Source of the DNA: Granulicella sp.
GTDB taxonomy: Bacteria > Acidobacteriota > Terriglobia > Terriglobales > Acidobacteriaceae
Assembly: GCA_027365345.1 (NCBI GenBank)
Contig: DAHXNO010000091.1
Location: 1-43,900, forward strand
Direction of reading: 5' to 3'
Length of the DNA: 43,900 nucleotides
The position numbers and the translations under genes are program-made. Shown here piece after piece: positions 8,746 to 17,128 of the stretch. The notes under the pieces are model-generated. The model did not search any database. It saw only the letters and a list, made by a program, of their open reading frames with translations, and had not been told where the DNA came from. Each line of letters starts with the position of its first letter. The stretch's first letter is position 1.

Positions 8746-9099
8746 ATGAAGCACAAAGATTTGTCTGCTTCGGCGAAGAGGCAGTGCGGACGTTGGAAGA
8801 CAGGAAGCCAGAAGCTCAGCACCCTGCTAGCCAAGCTGCCCAGGTCGCTGCGCTGGGATTTGAAGAAAACCTTCACGCAGATCTGGAAGGATAAGCCGGT
8901 CCTGTGGGCATTGGGCGTTCTGGACGCATGGTGCGAGCGCGCCATGCGCAGCCGCCTGCAGCCGATGAAGAAGAAGACGGGTATACTGCGCAATCAGGAG
9001 CGGCTGCTGCTGAACTGGTTCCGCGCCCGCGGCGAGTTACCGAGCGCCGCCGTCGAGGGTCTGAACAACAAAGTTCGAGCGGCCGGCGGAAGATCGTAA
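8746..9099 (+). pseudogene. ISL3-family transposase fragment
   Basis: The encoded WALGVLDAWCERAMRSRLQP, then RNQERLLLNWFRARGELPSA and VEGLNNKVR, match the C-terminal part of the ISL3 (IS204/IS1001/IS1165) DDE domain. In that family a helix with W-C-x-R-A-M-R-S is followed by LLNWFRARG and the EG-x-NNK motif holding the last catalytic Glu. The N-terminal zinc-finger and HTH parts are missing. The frame breaks right after NNKVRAAGG, where intact members continue for some 40 residues. It is therefore truncated at both ends and cannot act on its own. Confidence 0.7.
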
Positions 9100-9186
9100 G
9101 GATCTTGCGTCCTCCAAGCGACAGGAATGGTTTTATTTCACGCACTTGGACGCCTACCCGCGCGTCAAACCGCCCATAGATTTTGC

Positions 9187-10080
9187 TCAGGAGGCGGAAA
9201 CTGCAGACGCATCTCGCTGGGCCTCCTGCCGCGCGGCCTCAAGGACCTGCACTGGGTCACCAGTCGGATAAAACTCCATCGCGATGAATTTGTCATACCG
9301 TAGCTCCGCGAGCTTGCGGTAGATGTTGTCGTAATCGATCTCGCCCGTGCCAGGCTGGTGCCGACCCGGCACATCGGCGACATGCACCAATCCCACCCAC
9401 TCAATGTTCTTCTCCAGCTTTTCCAGCAGGTTCCCTGCGCCTCTCTGCTCATGATAGAAGTCGTAAAGCACCATCAGGTTTTGGCTGCCGATGGTCCGCA
9501 CCATCTCGAATGCGTCCGTAACCGAGTTGAGATAAGCCATCGGGGCTTCCAGCAGGTCGATCGGTTCGATCACCACCTGCACGTCTCTCCTGCCGGCCAG
9601 CTCCGCCACGCGACTCAGATTGTCCAACATCGCTTTGCGCTCCGCCTCCGGAGACAGACCCGGCACGCGAGAGCCAGAGGTCAGAATAATCTGGCGGCAA
9701 TGGAGCTGTTCGGCCAGCTTGACATGCTTCTCAAGCTGATCCAGCAGCGCTTGCGTGGAATGGGGATCGGCAAGAGTCACAGGCCCTCCGCTCATCGCGT
9801 CGAACTGCAGTCCCAGCGAATTCATCTTCGCGAGTATCCTGCGGATATCTCTCGTGGTCCAGTCAGCGTACTCGTTTACCAGCTCTACGCCCTGGTAGCC
9901 TGCCCGGGCAACCATCTCAATGCATTGATCGAAGGGGCGCTGCTTTTCGAGCGTCCAGGCCATCACCGAGAATCTAAACCCGCTCGCCTGCGAGGCCGCA
10001 AAGACAGGGGCACTGCCTTTGCCTAAAGCCTGGGCGAGAACGGTCCCGGCCACGATTCGACCGAATTCGCGACGATTCAT
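9187..10080 (-). CDS. Tat-exported hydroxypyruvate isomerase-like TIM-barrel protein
   Basis: A 297-residue protein with the Tat signal MNRREFGRIVAGTVLAQALG, then an AP-endonuclease-2/xylose-isomerase-like barrel. Barrel landmarks are AWTLEKQRPFDQCIEMVARA, YQGVELV, IILTSGSR, VVIEPID, LMVLYDFYHEQ, WVGLVHVADVPGRHQPG and KFIAMEFYPTGDP. The metal-binding Glu/Asp/His/Glu set of Hyi-type isomerases can be traced in VIEPID, YDFYHEQ, HVADVPGRHQPG and AMEFYP. Members isomerise small sugars or hydroxypyruvate; the true substrate of this exported version is unknown. The ATG at 10078-10080 is preceded by GGAGG at six bases. It follows a paralogous barrel gene by 17 bp, so both form an operon for periplasmic sugar processing. 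Confidence 0.8.
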   Translation of the reverse strand: MNRREFGRIVAGTVLAQALGKGSAPVFAASQASGFRFSVMAWTLEKQRPFDQCIEMVARAGYQGVELVNEYADWTTRDIRRILAKMNSLGLQFDAMSGGPVTLADPHSTQALLDQLEKHVKLAEQLHCRQIILTSGSRVPGLSPEAERKAMLDNLSRVAELAGRRDVQVVIEPIDLLEAPMAYLNSVTDAFEMVRTIGSQNLMVLYDFYHEQRGAGNLLEKLEKNIEWVGLVHVADVPGRHQPGTGEIDYDNIYRKLAELRYDKFIAMEFYPTGDPVQVLEAARQEAQRDASAVSAS

Positions 10081-10097
10081 CTCATTCCTCCGCGGGT

Positions 10098-11000
10098 TCA
10101 AAGCGTCTCCAGGTACGCGTAATCTACCTCTGCGACGTGCAGCGAAGTCATTTCCAGAAAGGGAGGCTCCTGCTCGACGAAGTAGTACTGGATGGAGGTC
10201 TTCGCCGCTGCTGCAAAGATCGGCCGATAGTCTGGCATTCCTCGCCCCAGCTCCGTACCCACTGGCCGCAGGGGTCCTTGCAAAGACGTGCTCTTTTTGC
10301 TGCCTTTTACAAAGTCCTTCACGTGCATCATTCGATAGCGACTCGGATATCTTTCAAAGTATTCCGCCGGGCTATACCCCGCCACCGCCATCCAGCCGCA
10401 ATCCAGTTCGAACTTCACCAGGCTCGGGTCCGTCTCGCTCAGCAGAATGTCGTAGCCGATCTTTCCATTGTTCAAAGTGCGAAATTCAAAATCGTGATTG
10501 TGGTAAGCATATTGCAGGCCGACGCCCCTCGCCTTTGCCGCCACCGAGTTCATCAGGGCCGCCATGCGCTTGAAATCGTCTGCGGTAAGCGCACTCAAAC
10601 CGTGGCTGCCGCTTGAGCCGGCGCTGCCTGGGGGTTGCAGAACAGAGCTCACCGCATAATGAGCACCCAGAACATGCGCCTCCTCGAACAAGGGGTCGAG
10701 ATTCGGCTGGTTCAGCGGAAGATGGCAGCTCGGACAGGATAGACCGGCTTCGTCCAGCGCGGAGCGAAGCGTTTTCGCGTTGAAGCCCTTGTAGGGAAAG
10801 GACTCCACCACGCGGTAGCCGATCTTACTCAGCTTATGGATAGTCCCGGGCACGTCCGCCTGTAGCGCATCCGCAACGGTGTAAAGCTGAATGCCAGGAG
10901 GTTTGCCCAGAGGCTCAGCCAACAGCTCAGGCAGGTAAGGCACGGTTATCGCCGCCGCAGTACCAACCTTCAGAAAGTTCCGTCTTGAGATCATGGGCAT
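10098..11000 (-). CDS. Tat-exported sugar phosphate isomerase/epimerase-like protein
   Basis: A 300-residue xylose-isomerase-like barrel with a Tat signal (MPMISRRNFLKVGTAAAITV). Barrel motifs include GIQLYTVADAL, YRVVESFPYKGF, LSCPSCHLPLNQ, LQYAYHNHDFEF, VKFELDCGWMAVAG and YRMMHVKDF. HNHDFEF and the D-C-G-W and H-V-K-D segments are typical of the acidobacterial/planctomycete sugar isomerase/epimerase family, many of which act on oxidised or 3-keto sugars; that is family knowledge, not a prediction for this protein. The start could be 11000 or 10994, both served by a GGAG box. It is the first gene of a two-gene operon with a paralogue. Confidence 0.8.
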   Translation of the reverse strand: MPMISRRNFLKVGTAAAITVPYLPELLAEPLGKPPGIQLYTVADALQADVPGTIHKLSKIGYRVVESFPYKGFNAKTLRSALDEAGLSCPSCHLPLNQPNLDPLFEEAHVLGAHYAVSSVLQPPGSAGSSGSHGLSALTADDFKRMAALMNSVAAKARGVGLQYAYHNHDFEFRTLNNGKIGYDILLSETDPSLVKFELDCGWMAVAGYSPAEYFERYPSRYRMMHVKDFVKGSKKSTSLQGPLRPVGTELGRGMPDYRPIFAAAAKTSIQYYFVEQEPPFLEMTSLHVAEVDYAYLETL

Positions 11001-11572
11001 CACTCCACGCTCCTGTGCAGTAAATTGCTGGATGGACCCAGCCGTCCGCATCTCTGCGGGGAATGGAATCCACCACCCAGTCTAGTTCCTCCCAGGTGCC
11101 ACCGTTGGCATCACTGGTCAACATGGCCTCAACGATCTGCCTGGCTCCGCACTCGCACAAATGTCAGCCAAGCGATGGGCGGCGCCAAAACCAGCCTCAA
11201 CAACTCCCATCGCAGGCCTGTTCTGCCGCATCAGGCCCGCTGTCTCGCTCTCGACTCGCTCCACGGGTTCACCGTCCTGGCGTCTCTTACCATCTTGCCC
11301 GTGGTAGCTTCAGGGCTTCAGAACCCCCGCCCTTAGGCATGTCGTTCCGTCCGCCCCCCAGCAGCAATCCATACATATTGTTTGCCATCGACCACGGAAG
11401 TGGCCGGAGAAGCCAATCCGGAATACAGAAGTTGCGCTTTCCAGAGGAGCTTACCCACGTGCCTGTCGACAGCTCGCAATTATTTGTCGACGGCGGCCGG
11501 CCCGAGAAACGCGAGCCCCCCGTCGTCACGATCGCCCCCACATCATTCCCGTCCGCGGTAATGCAAGCTCCT
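11001..11572. other. Intergenic region without a recognised gene
   Basis: This gap of nearly 600 bp lies between the divergent isomerase operon and the S9 peptidase. A minus-strand frame at 10927-11160 and another at 11287-11733 have ordinary-looking composition but no family resemblance, and both run into real genes in other frames. A decayed gene is possible. The promoter of the isomerase operon should lie at its left end. Confidence 0.4.
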
Positions 11573-11600
11573 TTGGCAATCAGCTTTGGGGTGCTACACT
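11573..11600 (+). promoter_or_regulatory. Sigma-70-type promoter implying a leaderless mRNA for the S9 peptidase
   Basis: TTGGCA at 11573-11578 and TACACT at 11595-11600 are separated by 16 bp. Only seven bases separate the -10 box from the ATG at 11608, so transcription should begin at or next to the A of the start codon. No Shine-Dalgarno sequence is present before this ATG, which fits leaderless translation. Confidence 0.55.
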
Positions 11601-11607
11601 CCCGCCT

Positions 11608-13707
11608 ATGCTCACACAAACTCTCCGTAGCTCGGCGATGGCCCTCCTGGCAGCCGCTGTACCAATCTTGCTCGCGCAGCCGGCAGCCACAATCAGGCAC
11701 GGCATCACGCTGGATGACCTCGCGAAGCTCCACCGCGTGGGCGAACCGCAGGTCTCACCCGATGGATTGTGGGTTGCCTATACGGTGACTACGGTCAATG
11801 TCTCCGAGGATAAAAACTCAACCCAGTTATGGATGGTGAGCTGGGATGGCAAACAGGACATCCAGTTGACGTTTGGTAAAGACAATGTAGGCTCGCCGCA
11901 GTGGAGCCCGGATGGGCGCTGGCTGGCGTTTACGTCAAGCCGCCAAGGCGACCTGCCGGATGCTGTCAAGGGTTCGCAGGTGTGGCTGCTCGACCGGCGT
12001 GGTGGCGAGGCGCAGCAGTTGACCAATGTCAAGGAGAGCCTGGAGGGCTACAAGTGGTCGCCAGATAGCAAGACGCTGCTTCTGACTCTTCGGGCCAAAG
12101 ACGAGCCGGAGCCCAAAGAGGGGGCCAAACCCAAGCCTCCCAAGCCGATTGTCATCGACCGCTTCCACTTCAAAGAAGATGTCAGGGGCTACCTCACGGA
12201 TAAGCACCCGCATCTCTTTCTGTTCGACGTGGCGACGAAGAAGCTGAGCAAGCTGACCAATGGGCCGCTGACCGGGCCGGAGGCGTATGGCGAGGAAGAT
12301 GGAATATGGAGTCCGGATGGCAAACAGATTGCCTTTGTCAGTAACCAGTCCAGGCCAGACCCGGATCGCGTCGATAACCCTGACGTGTTTGTGGCGCCTG
12401 CGGTGGCGGGAGCAACGCCGCGGAAGTTAACCACCTTCCTTGGGGAGGACGCAGGGCCGCTGGCGTGGACGCTCGATTCAAAGGATATTATCTACCGGCA
12501 AGGAACGGCGCGGCACTATTCGATATACGACCTTCGGCAGATGGCGATGATCTCGGCTGCGGGTGGAAAGCCGAAGATGCTGGCGCCCCGGCTGGACGCG
12601 TGGGTGGGCCCTCCCGTGCTTGCGCCAGGGGGACGAGCCGTGCTTACGGAGGCGCCGGACGACCGCGAGCAGTGGGTCGGGGAGATTCCGCTGGATGGGT
12701 CTGGTAAGGTAAAGCGGCTGACGCAGGGGAACGGTGTGGCTAGTGGCCTCAACCAGGCGGCCGGGCATGTAGCGCTGCTCTGGTCAACCGATACCACGCC
12801 GAATGAGATATATGCACTCGAAGATGGCAAACTGCGCCGGTTGACCAGCCACAACGACGCACTGCTGGCAACCCTCGATCTCGCTTCCGCGCAGAACATC
12901 TCCGCAAAAACCAAAGACGGGAATGATGTGCATGGCCTGCTGACCATGCCTGTCGGTTATGTGGCAGGAACAAAGGCCGCGATGATTCTGTTCATTCACG
13001 GCGGCCCAACGGCGCAGGATGAGCATGGATTCGATATCACGCGGCAACTGTTTGCGGCCCACGGGTATGCGGTGCTCAACGTCAACTACCGCGGAAGTAC
13101 TGGGCGCGGGCAGGCCTATAGCGATGCGATCAATGCCGACTGGGGCGATAAGGAGATCCTCGACCTTCTGGCCGCCACGGATGCAGCCGTGGCGACCGGG
13201 AAGATCGATGCGGACAAGATGGGCGTGGGTGGATGGAGCTATGGCGGGATTCTCACGGACTACATGATCGCTAGTACAAATCGATTCAAAGCAGCGAGTT
13301 CGGGCGCAGGTATGGGGAATCTCCTCGGCTTCTATGGGATCGATGAGTACATCCTCCAGTACGAGAACGAACTCGGCCCGCCCTGGAAGAGCCTCAATCT
13401 GTATATCAAACTGTCGTATCCGTTCCTGCATGCGGATCGCATCAAAACACCAACCTTGTTCATGGGCGGAGACAAGGACTTCAATGTGCCATTGGAGGGC
13501 GGCGAACAGATGTATCAGGCTCTGCGGAGTGTGGGGACGCCGGCGGAGTTGATCGTCTATCCAGGGCAGTTTCATGGATTCACGCGTCCGAGCTATATCA
13601 AGGATCGCTATCAATCCTGGTTCGATTGGTATGACAAGTACGTGCGCCAGATCACTCCCAAACCCCCGGCAGCAGAAACAAAGCATCAGCAGACACAGAT
13701 GAAGTAG
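11608..13707 (+). CDS. Secreted S9-family prolyl oligopeptidase (acylaminoacyl-peptidase type)
   Basis: A 699-residue exported serine peptidase that would cleave short peptides. Residues 1-27 are a signal peptide (SSAMALLAAAVPILLAQPAA). Residues of about 35-400 carry the beta-propeller with repeated S-P-D-G-x-W blades (VSPDGLWVAY, WSPDGRWLAF, WSPDGKQIAFVS). The alpha/beta-hydrolase domain follows. The catalytic triad is visible: Ser544 in GGWSYGG, Asp624 in GGDKDFNVP and His656 in GQFHGF, with the oxyanion region FIHGGPTAQ before them. Length and order match full-length family members. It lies upstream of, and co-directional with, a second secreted peptidase, so both probably serve extracellular peptide use. 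The start matches the end of the predicted signal and the leaderless promoter. Confidence 0.9.
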   Translation: MLTQTLRSSAMALLAAAVPILLAQPAATIRHGITLDDLAKLHRVGEPQVSPDGLWVAYTVTTVNVSEDKNSTQLWMVSWDGKQDIQLTFGKDNVGSPQWSPDGRWLAFTSSRQGDLPDAVKGSQVWLLDRRGGEAQQLTNVKESLEGYKWSPDSKTLLLTLRAKDEPEPKEGAKPKPPKPIVIDRFHFKEDVRGYLTDKHPHLFLFDVATKKLSKLTNGPLTGPEAYGEEDGIWSPDGKQIAFVSNQSRPDPDRVDNPDVFVAPAVAGATPRKLTTFLGEDAGPLAWTLDSKDIIYRQGTARHYSIYDLRQMAMISAAGGKPKMLAPRLDAWVGPPVLAPGGRAVLTEAPDDREQWVGEIPLDGSGKVKRLTQGNGVASGLNQAAGHVALLWSTDTTPNEIYALEDGKLRRLTSHNDALLATLDLASAQNISAKTKDGNDVHGLLTMPVGYVAGTKAAMILFIHGGPTAQDEHGFDITRQLFAAHGYAVLNVNYRGSTGRGQAYSDAINADWGDKEILDLLAATDAAVATGKIDADKMGVGGWSYGGILTDYMIASTNRFKAASSGAGMGNLLGFYGIDEYILQYENELGPPWKSLNLYIKLSYPFLHADRIKTPTLFMGGDKDFNVPLEGGEQMYQALRSVGTPAELIVYPGQFHGFTRPSYIKDRYQSWFDWYDKYVRQITPKPPAAETKHQQTQMK

Positions 13708-13821
13708 GGCCTGGCCGGGCGTCTCGCCTCGCCTCAGATGACTTGCACCAGATTGCGGACAAAGCGGCAGATCCACTGGAGATTGCAGTCGACTCCGCTT
13801 TGTCCGCCGCTCTGCTCAAAG

Positions 13822-13849
13822 TTGCACTTTGGCCGACTCGCGATATATA
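13822..13849 (+). promoter_or_regulatory. Sigma-70-type promoter implying a leaderless mRNA for the M14 peptidase
   Basis: TTGCAC at 13822-13827 and TATATA at 13844-13849 have a 16-bp spacer (TATAAA at 13846-13851 would give 18). The ATG starts at 13857, seven bases after TATATA, so the transcript should start at about the start codon. No ribosome-binding site is seen. The layout repeats that of the preceding S9 peptidase gene. Confidence 0.55.
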
Positions 13850-13856
13850 AACGCGC

Positions 13857-16835
13857 ATGCGCCCTCTCCACTCCGTCTTAACCTCGCTTGCTCTTTTTGT
13901 GCTTTCGGTCAATGTTGGCGCACCTGCCCAGGCGCTCAGCAGCGACTTCGCTCGCGATCCCAATCAGGCTGTAGATCAGCAATATACGAACAAGATTCAC
14001 GAATACACCACCGACCCGTCCTTTCTATCGCCGCTCGTCGACTACCTGCCTGCGTCCAAGACAGTGCCGACGCCAGAGAAGGTTCTCGGCGATATCGCCG
14101 GCGCACCCAACATGCTGCCTTATGCAGAGGACGTCTATAAGTACTTCCGGCTGCTGGCGGCGAGCACGCCCCGCGTGCAGGTGTTCACCATTGGGCACAC
14201 CGAGGAGGGCCGCGAGATGATCGCGGTAGCCATCGCGGACCAGAGTCTGTTGAAAGGCCAAAAGGAGAACGACGCCCGGCTCGCGCAACTCGCCGATCCG
14301 CGAAAGATCGGGATGGACGATGCCAAGGCAAAGCAGCTCATCGATGCATCCTACCCTGTCTACTACATCACGGGCACAATTCACTCGCCGGAGACAGGCG
14401 CCCCCACCGCGCTGATGGAGATGGCCTACAGGCTCGCGGTGGACGATTCACCCTATATAAAGTACATCCGCTCTCATATGATCGTGCTCCTCACTCCGGT
14501 GGTTGAAGTGGATGGCCGCGATCGCATGGTGGACCTCTACAAATGGCACCGAGCAAACCCCGGCAAAAACTGGCCGCGGCTCGTCTATTGGGGTCACTAC
14601 GTGGCCCATGATAACAACCGCGACGCCATGGCCATGACCCTGGACTTGACCAACAACGTCTTGAACACCTATCTCGGCTGGCATGCGCAGGTGCTGCACG
14701 ATCTGCATGAATCGGTGCCGTTTCTCTATGACAACACCGTAGGCGATGGGCCATACAACGCCTGGATCGATCCCATTCTGGCGGGCGAATGGGAAGAGCT
14801 GGGTTGGAACAACGTGAACCAGTTGCTTGGCTTTGGGATGCCCGGGGTGTTTACCCACGGCGACTTCGATACCTGGAGTCCGGGCTATCTCATGTTCCTT
14901 GCAGGGCTGCACAACGGGATCAGCAGGCTGTATGAGACCTTCGGCAACGGCGGCGCCGACACGGAGAAACGCATCTTGACGCCGCAGGAATATTCCCGCA
15001 CATGGTACCGGCAGAATCCTCCGCTGCCTGTGGTCATGTGGTCGCAGCGAGACAATAACAACTATGAGGAAAGCGCGCTGCTCTCTACCCTGTCCTACTT
15101 CTCAAAGAACACCCATCACTTTCTTCAGGACTACTACCAGAAGAGCAAGCGCTCCGTATTGAAGCCGAAGGTGGAGGGCCCCGCCGCGTATATTCTGCCG
15201 AAGAATGACGCGGAGTTGAATCGCCAGGTGCAGTTGCTGCAGGTGCTCAGGAGACAGCATGTCGAGATCAGCCGCCTTACGGAGGCAACCACCTCCAGCG
15301 TTCCCGCGGCCAAACGTGGTGATAAACCGACACAACAGGTCTTCCCGGCGGGGAGTTTCGTGGTACGTCTCGATCAGCCCTACTCGCGCATTGCAGACGC
15401 GCTATTGGACCGTCAATATTGGGCGCCTGACGACCCGCAGAAACATCCGTTTGACGATACCGGATGGTCGTTCAGCGAGTTGTTCAATCTCAAGGTGGTG
15501 CGCATAACCGACCCCGCCATTCTTGCGGCGAAGATGACGATGGTGGAGGACCCCGCAAGTCTGTCCGGTAAGGTGAGTGGGACGGGGCCGGTGGTAGCGA
15601 TCGCGAACACGGGCCAGAGCTCTCTGCTCGCGCTCGTCTACAAGCTCAAGGATGCTCAGGTGAGCGTTGCAGAAAAGGCGTTCGATGTGGACGGGAAGCA
15701 CTTTGGCGCGGGTTCGCTGCTGATAAACAATGTGACGGATGCAGCGCTTACACCGGCGCTGCAGGCGCTATCGCTGGATGCTGTGCGGCTTGCAGCCATG
15801 CCCACGGTCGCAACCCATACGGTGACGGCGCCACGCATCGCGTTCATGCATACCTGGCAGTCTACGCAGACGGAAGGCTGGTGGCGCTATGCGTTTGACC
15901 ATCTGGGCGTTCCTTATAGCTACATCAGCACCCAGACGGCGGCGGCAGAGAGTGACCTGCGAAGCAAGTATGACGTGATTGTGTTTGCTCCCATAGGAGA
16001 TGCTTCCTCTCAGGACATTCTCAACGGGACGTCGATCTATGGGAATCCTCTGCCGTGGCAGAAGACGGAGTTGACGCCAAACCTCGGGCTGCTGGATTCT
16101 ACCCCGGATACGCGGCCAGGCCTGGGGTTGGAGGGACTGGAGCACCTGCGGAACTTCGTCGCGCAGGGAGGTCTGCTCATCACCAGTGAGGACACTGCAC
16201 AGTTTGCGATCGAGAACGGGTTGGCGCCAGGTGTGTCGGTGCAACGCAGCCAGGCGCGCGTGGTGGGCTCGGTGCTGAACACGGTCTTTGTTTCGCCGAA
16301 CGATCCGGTGGCATGGGGCTACGCCGCGTCGTTACCGGTGATAAGCGCAGAGGGTCTGGCGTTCAACATAAGCAATACGCTGGGCAGCGACGCAGAGGAG
16401 CGGATGCTCATGGATCCCTACTCGCACCGGCCAACCGGGCGCGGCAGCGTGGACGACAGCGATGTGGTGCAGGGGCGCAAGAACGTTGCGCCGGAGGTCC
16501 TTCCCAAGCCGAAGCCGTGGGAGGCAGCGCCGTTGAATGAGGAGCAGATGCGCAACAATCCTACGGTGATCCCAGCGCAGCTAAGGCCGCAGGTGATTCT
16601 CCGTTTCTCCGATGCCAAGTCCATGTTGCTCTCCGGGTTGCTGGACAATCCGACCTCGATTGCAGAACGCGCGATCGTCGTGGATGCGCATCTGGGCGAT
16701 GGCAACGTGCTTCTGTTCGCCAATAATCCCGTGTATCGCGGAGAGACGGTGGGGAGTTACCCCCTTATTTTCAATGCAATTCTCAACTACCAACATCCTG
16801 GCTGGCAGGCGCAGGCAAAGACTGCTACCAAGTAA
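13857..16835 (+). CDS. Secreted M14-family zinc carboxypeptidase with C-terminal amidotransferase-like domain
   Basis: A 992-residue exported metallopeptidase. Residues 1-27 are a signal peptide (LTSLALFVLSVNVGAPAQA). The M14 domain spans roughly 75-400. Zinc ligands His176 and Glu179 lie in GTIHSPETG and a third, His284, in LHDLHES. HDNNRDAM at about 250 corresponds to the substrate-binding Asn-Arg motif. A long middle region follows. The C-terminal third contains a class-I glutamine-amidotransferase-like fold (AFMHTWQSTQTEGWWRYAFD, KYDVIVFAPIG, LRNFVAQGGLLITSEDT) common in large bacterial M14 proteins; it lacks an obvious catalytic Cys and is probably structural. The substrate is unknown. 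It is co-directional with the S9 peptidase 149 bp upstream but has its own promoter. Confidence 0.85.
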   Translation: MRPLHSVLTSLALFVLSVNVGAPAQALSSDFARDPNQAVDQQYTNKIHEYTTDPSFLSPLVDYLPASKTVPTPEKVLGDIAGAPNMLPYAEDVYKYFRLLAASTPRVQVFTIGHTEEGREMIAVAIADQSLLKGQKENDARLAQLADPRKIGMDDAKAKQLIDASYPVYYITGTIHSPETGAPTALMEMAYRLAVDDSPYIKYIRSHMIVLLTPVVEVDGRDRMVDLYKWHRANPGKNWPRLVYWGHYVAHDNNRDAMAMTLDLTNNVLNTYLGWHAQVLHDLHESVPFLYDNTVGDGPYNAWIDPILAGEWEELGWNNVNQLLGFGMPGVFTHGDFDTWSPGYLMFLAGLHNGISRLYETFGNGGADTEKRILTPQEYSRTWYRQNPPLPVVMWSQRDNNNYEESALLSTLSYFSKNTHHFLQDYYQKSKRSVLKPKVEGPAAYILPKNDAELNRQVQLLQVLRRQHVEISRLTEATTSSVPAAKRGDKPTQQVFPAGSFVVRLDQPYSRIADALLDRQYWAPDDPQKHPFDDTGWSFSELFNLKVVRITDPAILAAKMTMVEDPASLSGKVSGTGPVVAIANTGQSSLLALVYKLKDAQVSVAEKAFDVDGKHFGAGSLLINNVTDAALTPALQALSLDAVRLAAMPTVATHTVTAPRIAFMHTWQSTQTEGWWRYAFDHLGVPYSYISTQTAAAESDLRSKYDVIVFAPIGDASSQDILNGTSIYGNPLPWQKTELTPNLGLLDSTPDTRPGLGLEGLEHLRNFVAQGGLLITSEDTAQFAIENGLAPGVSVQRSQARVVGSVLNTVFVSPNDPVAWGYAASLPVISAEGLAFNISNTLGSDAEERMLMDPYSHRPTGRGSVDDSDVVQGRKNVAPEVLPKPKPWEAAPLNEEQMRNNPTVIPAQLRPQVILRFSDAKSMLLSGLLDNPTSIAERAIVVDAHLGDGNVLLFANNPVYRGETVGSYPLIFNAILNYQHPGWQAQAKTATK

Positions 16836-16852
16836 CCGCGTGATCGCGGTTA
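16833..16852 (+). terminator. Perfect palindrome overlapping the M14 peptidase stop codon
   Basis: TAACCGCG-TGAT-CGCGGTTA forms an eight-base-pair GC-rich stem with a four-base loop, and its first three bases are the TAA stop codon. No T-tract follows, so it is either a weak intrinsic terminator, a 3'-end stabiliser or a protein-binding dyad. Confidence 0.4.
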
Positions 16853-17128
16853 TGGGCGCAAGAAATTACCTGTTTCTCGCGCTCGCGTCAGGCTCAGAAC
16901 CCTCCCAGGGGAACGACAGATACGTGTGATCCGCGTGGCAAGCAATATCGCCCATTGCTCTCCGGGCAGAGTTCTCAGGGGTTGCCAATGGCTGCCTTTG
17001 CATCACTGAGGCGCCGATGCGAGGGAGGACCCAATCCTCGTATTTGCTCCCACGCTTTGCACAGGAGGGTGACCGCAGGTTTGCGGTATCCTTTTCGTGA
17101 TCGTTGATCCCAGCTTTCCAGAGTTTTC

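Noticed and set aside
11063-11788. Plus-strand frame upstream of and overlapping the S9 peptidase start
   Set aside because: Ser/Pro-rich sequence without family resemblance that runs into the peptidase gene in another frame.
12784-13776. Minus-strand open frame of 330 codons opposite the S9 peptidase
   Set aside because: The peptidase on the plus strand has an intact catalytic triad and beta-propeller; the opposite frame has no family features.
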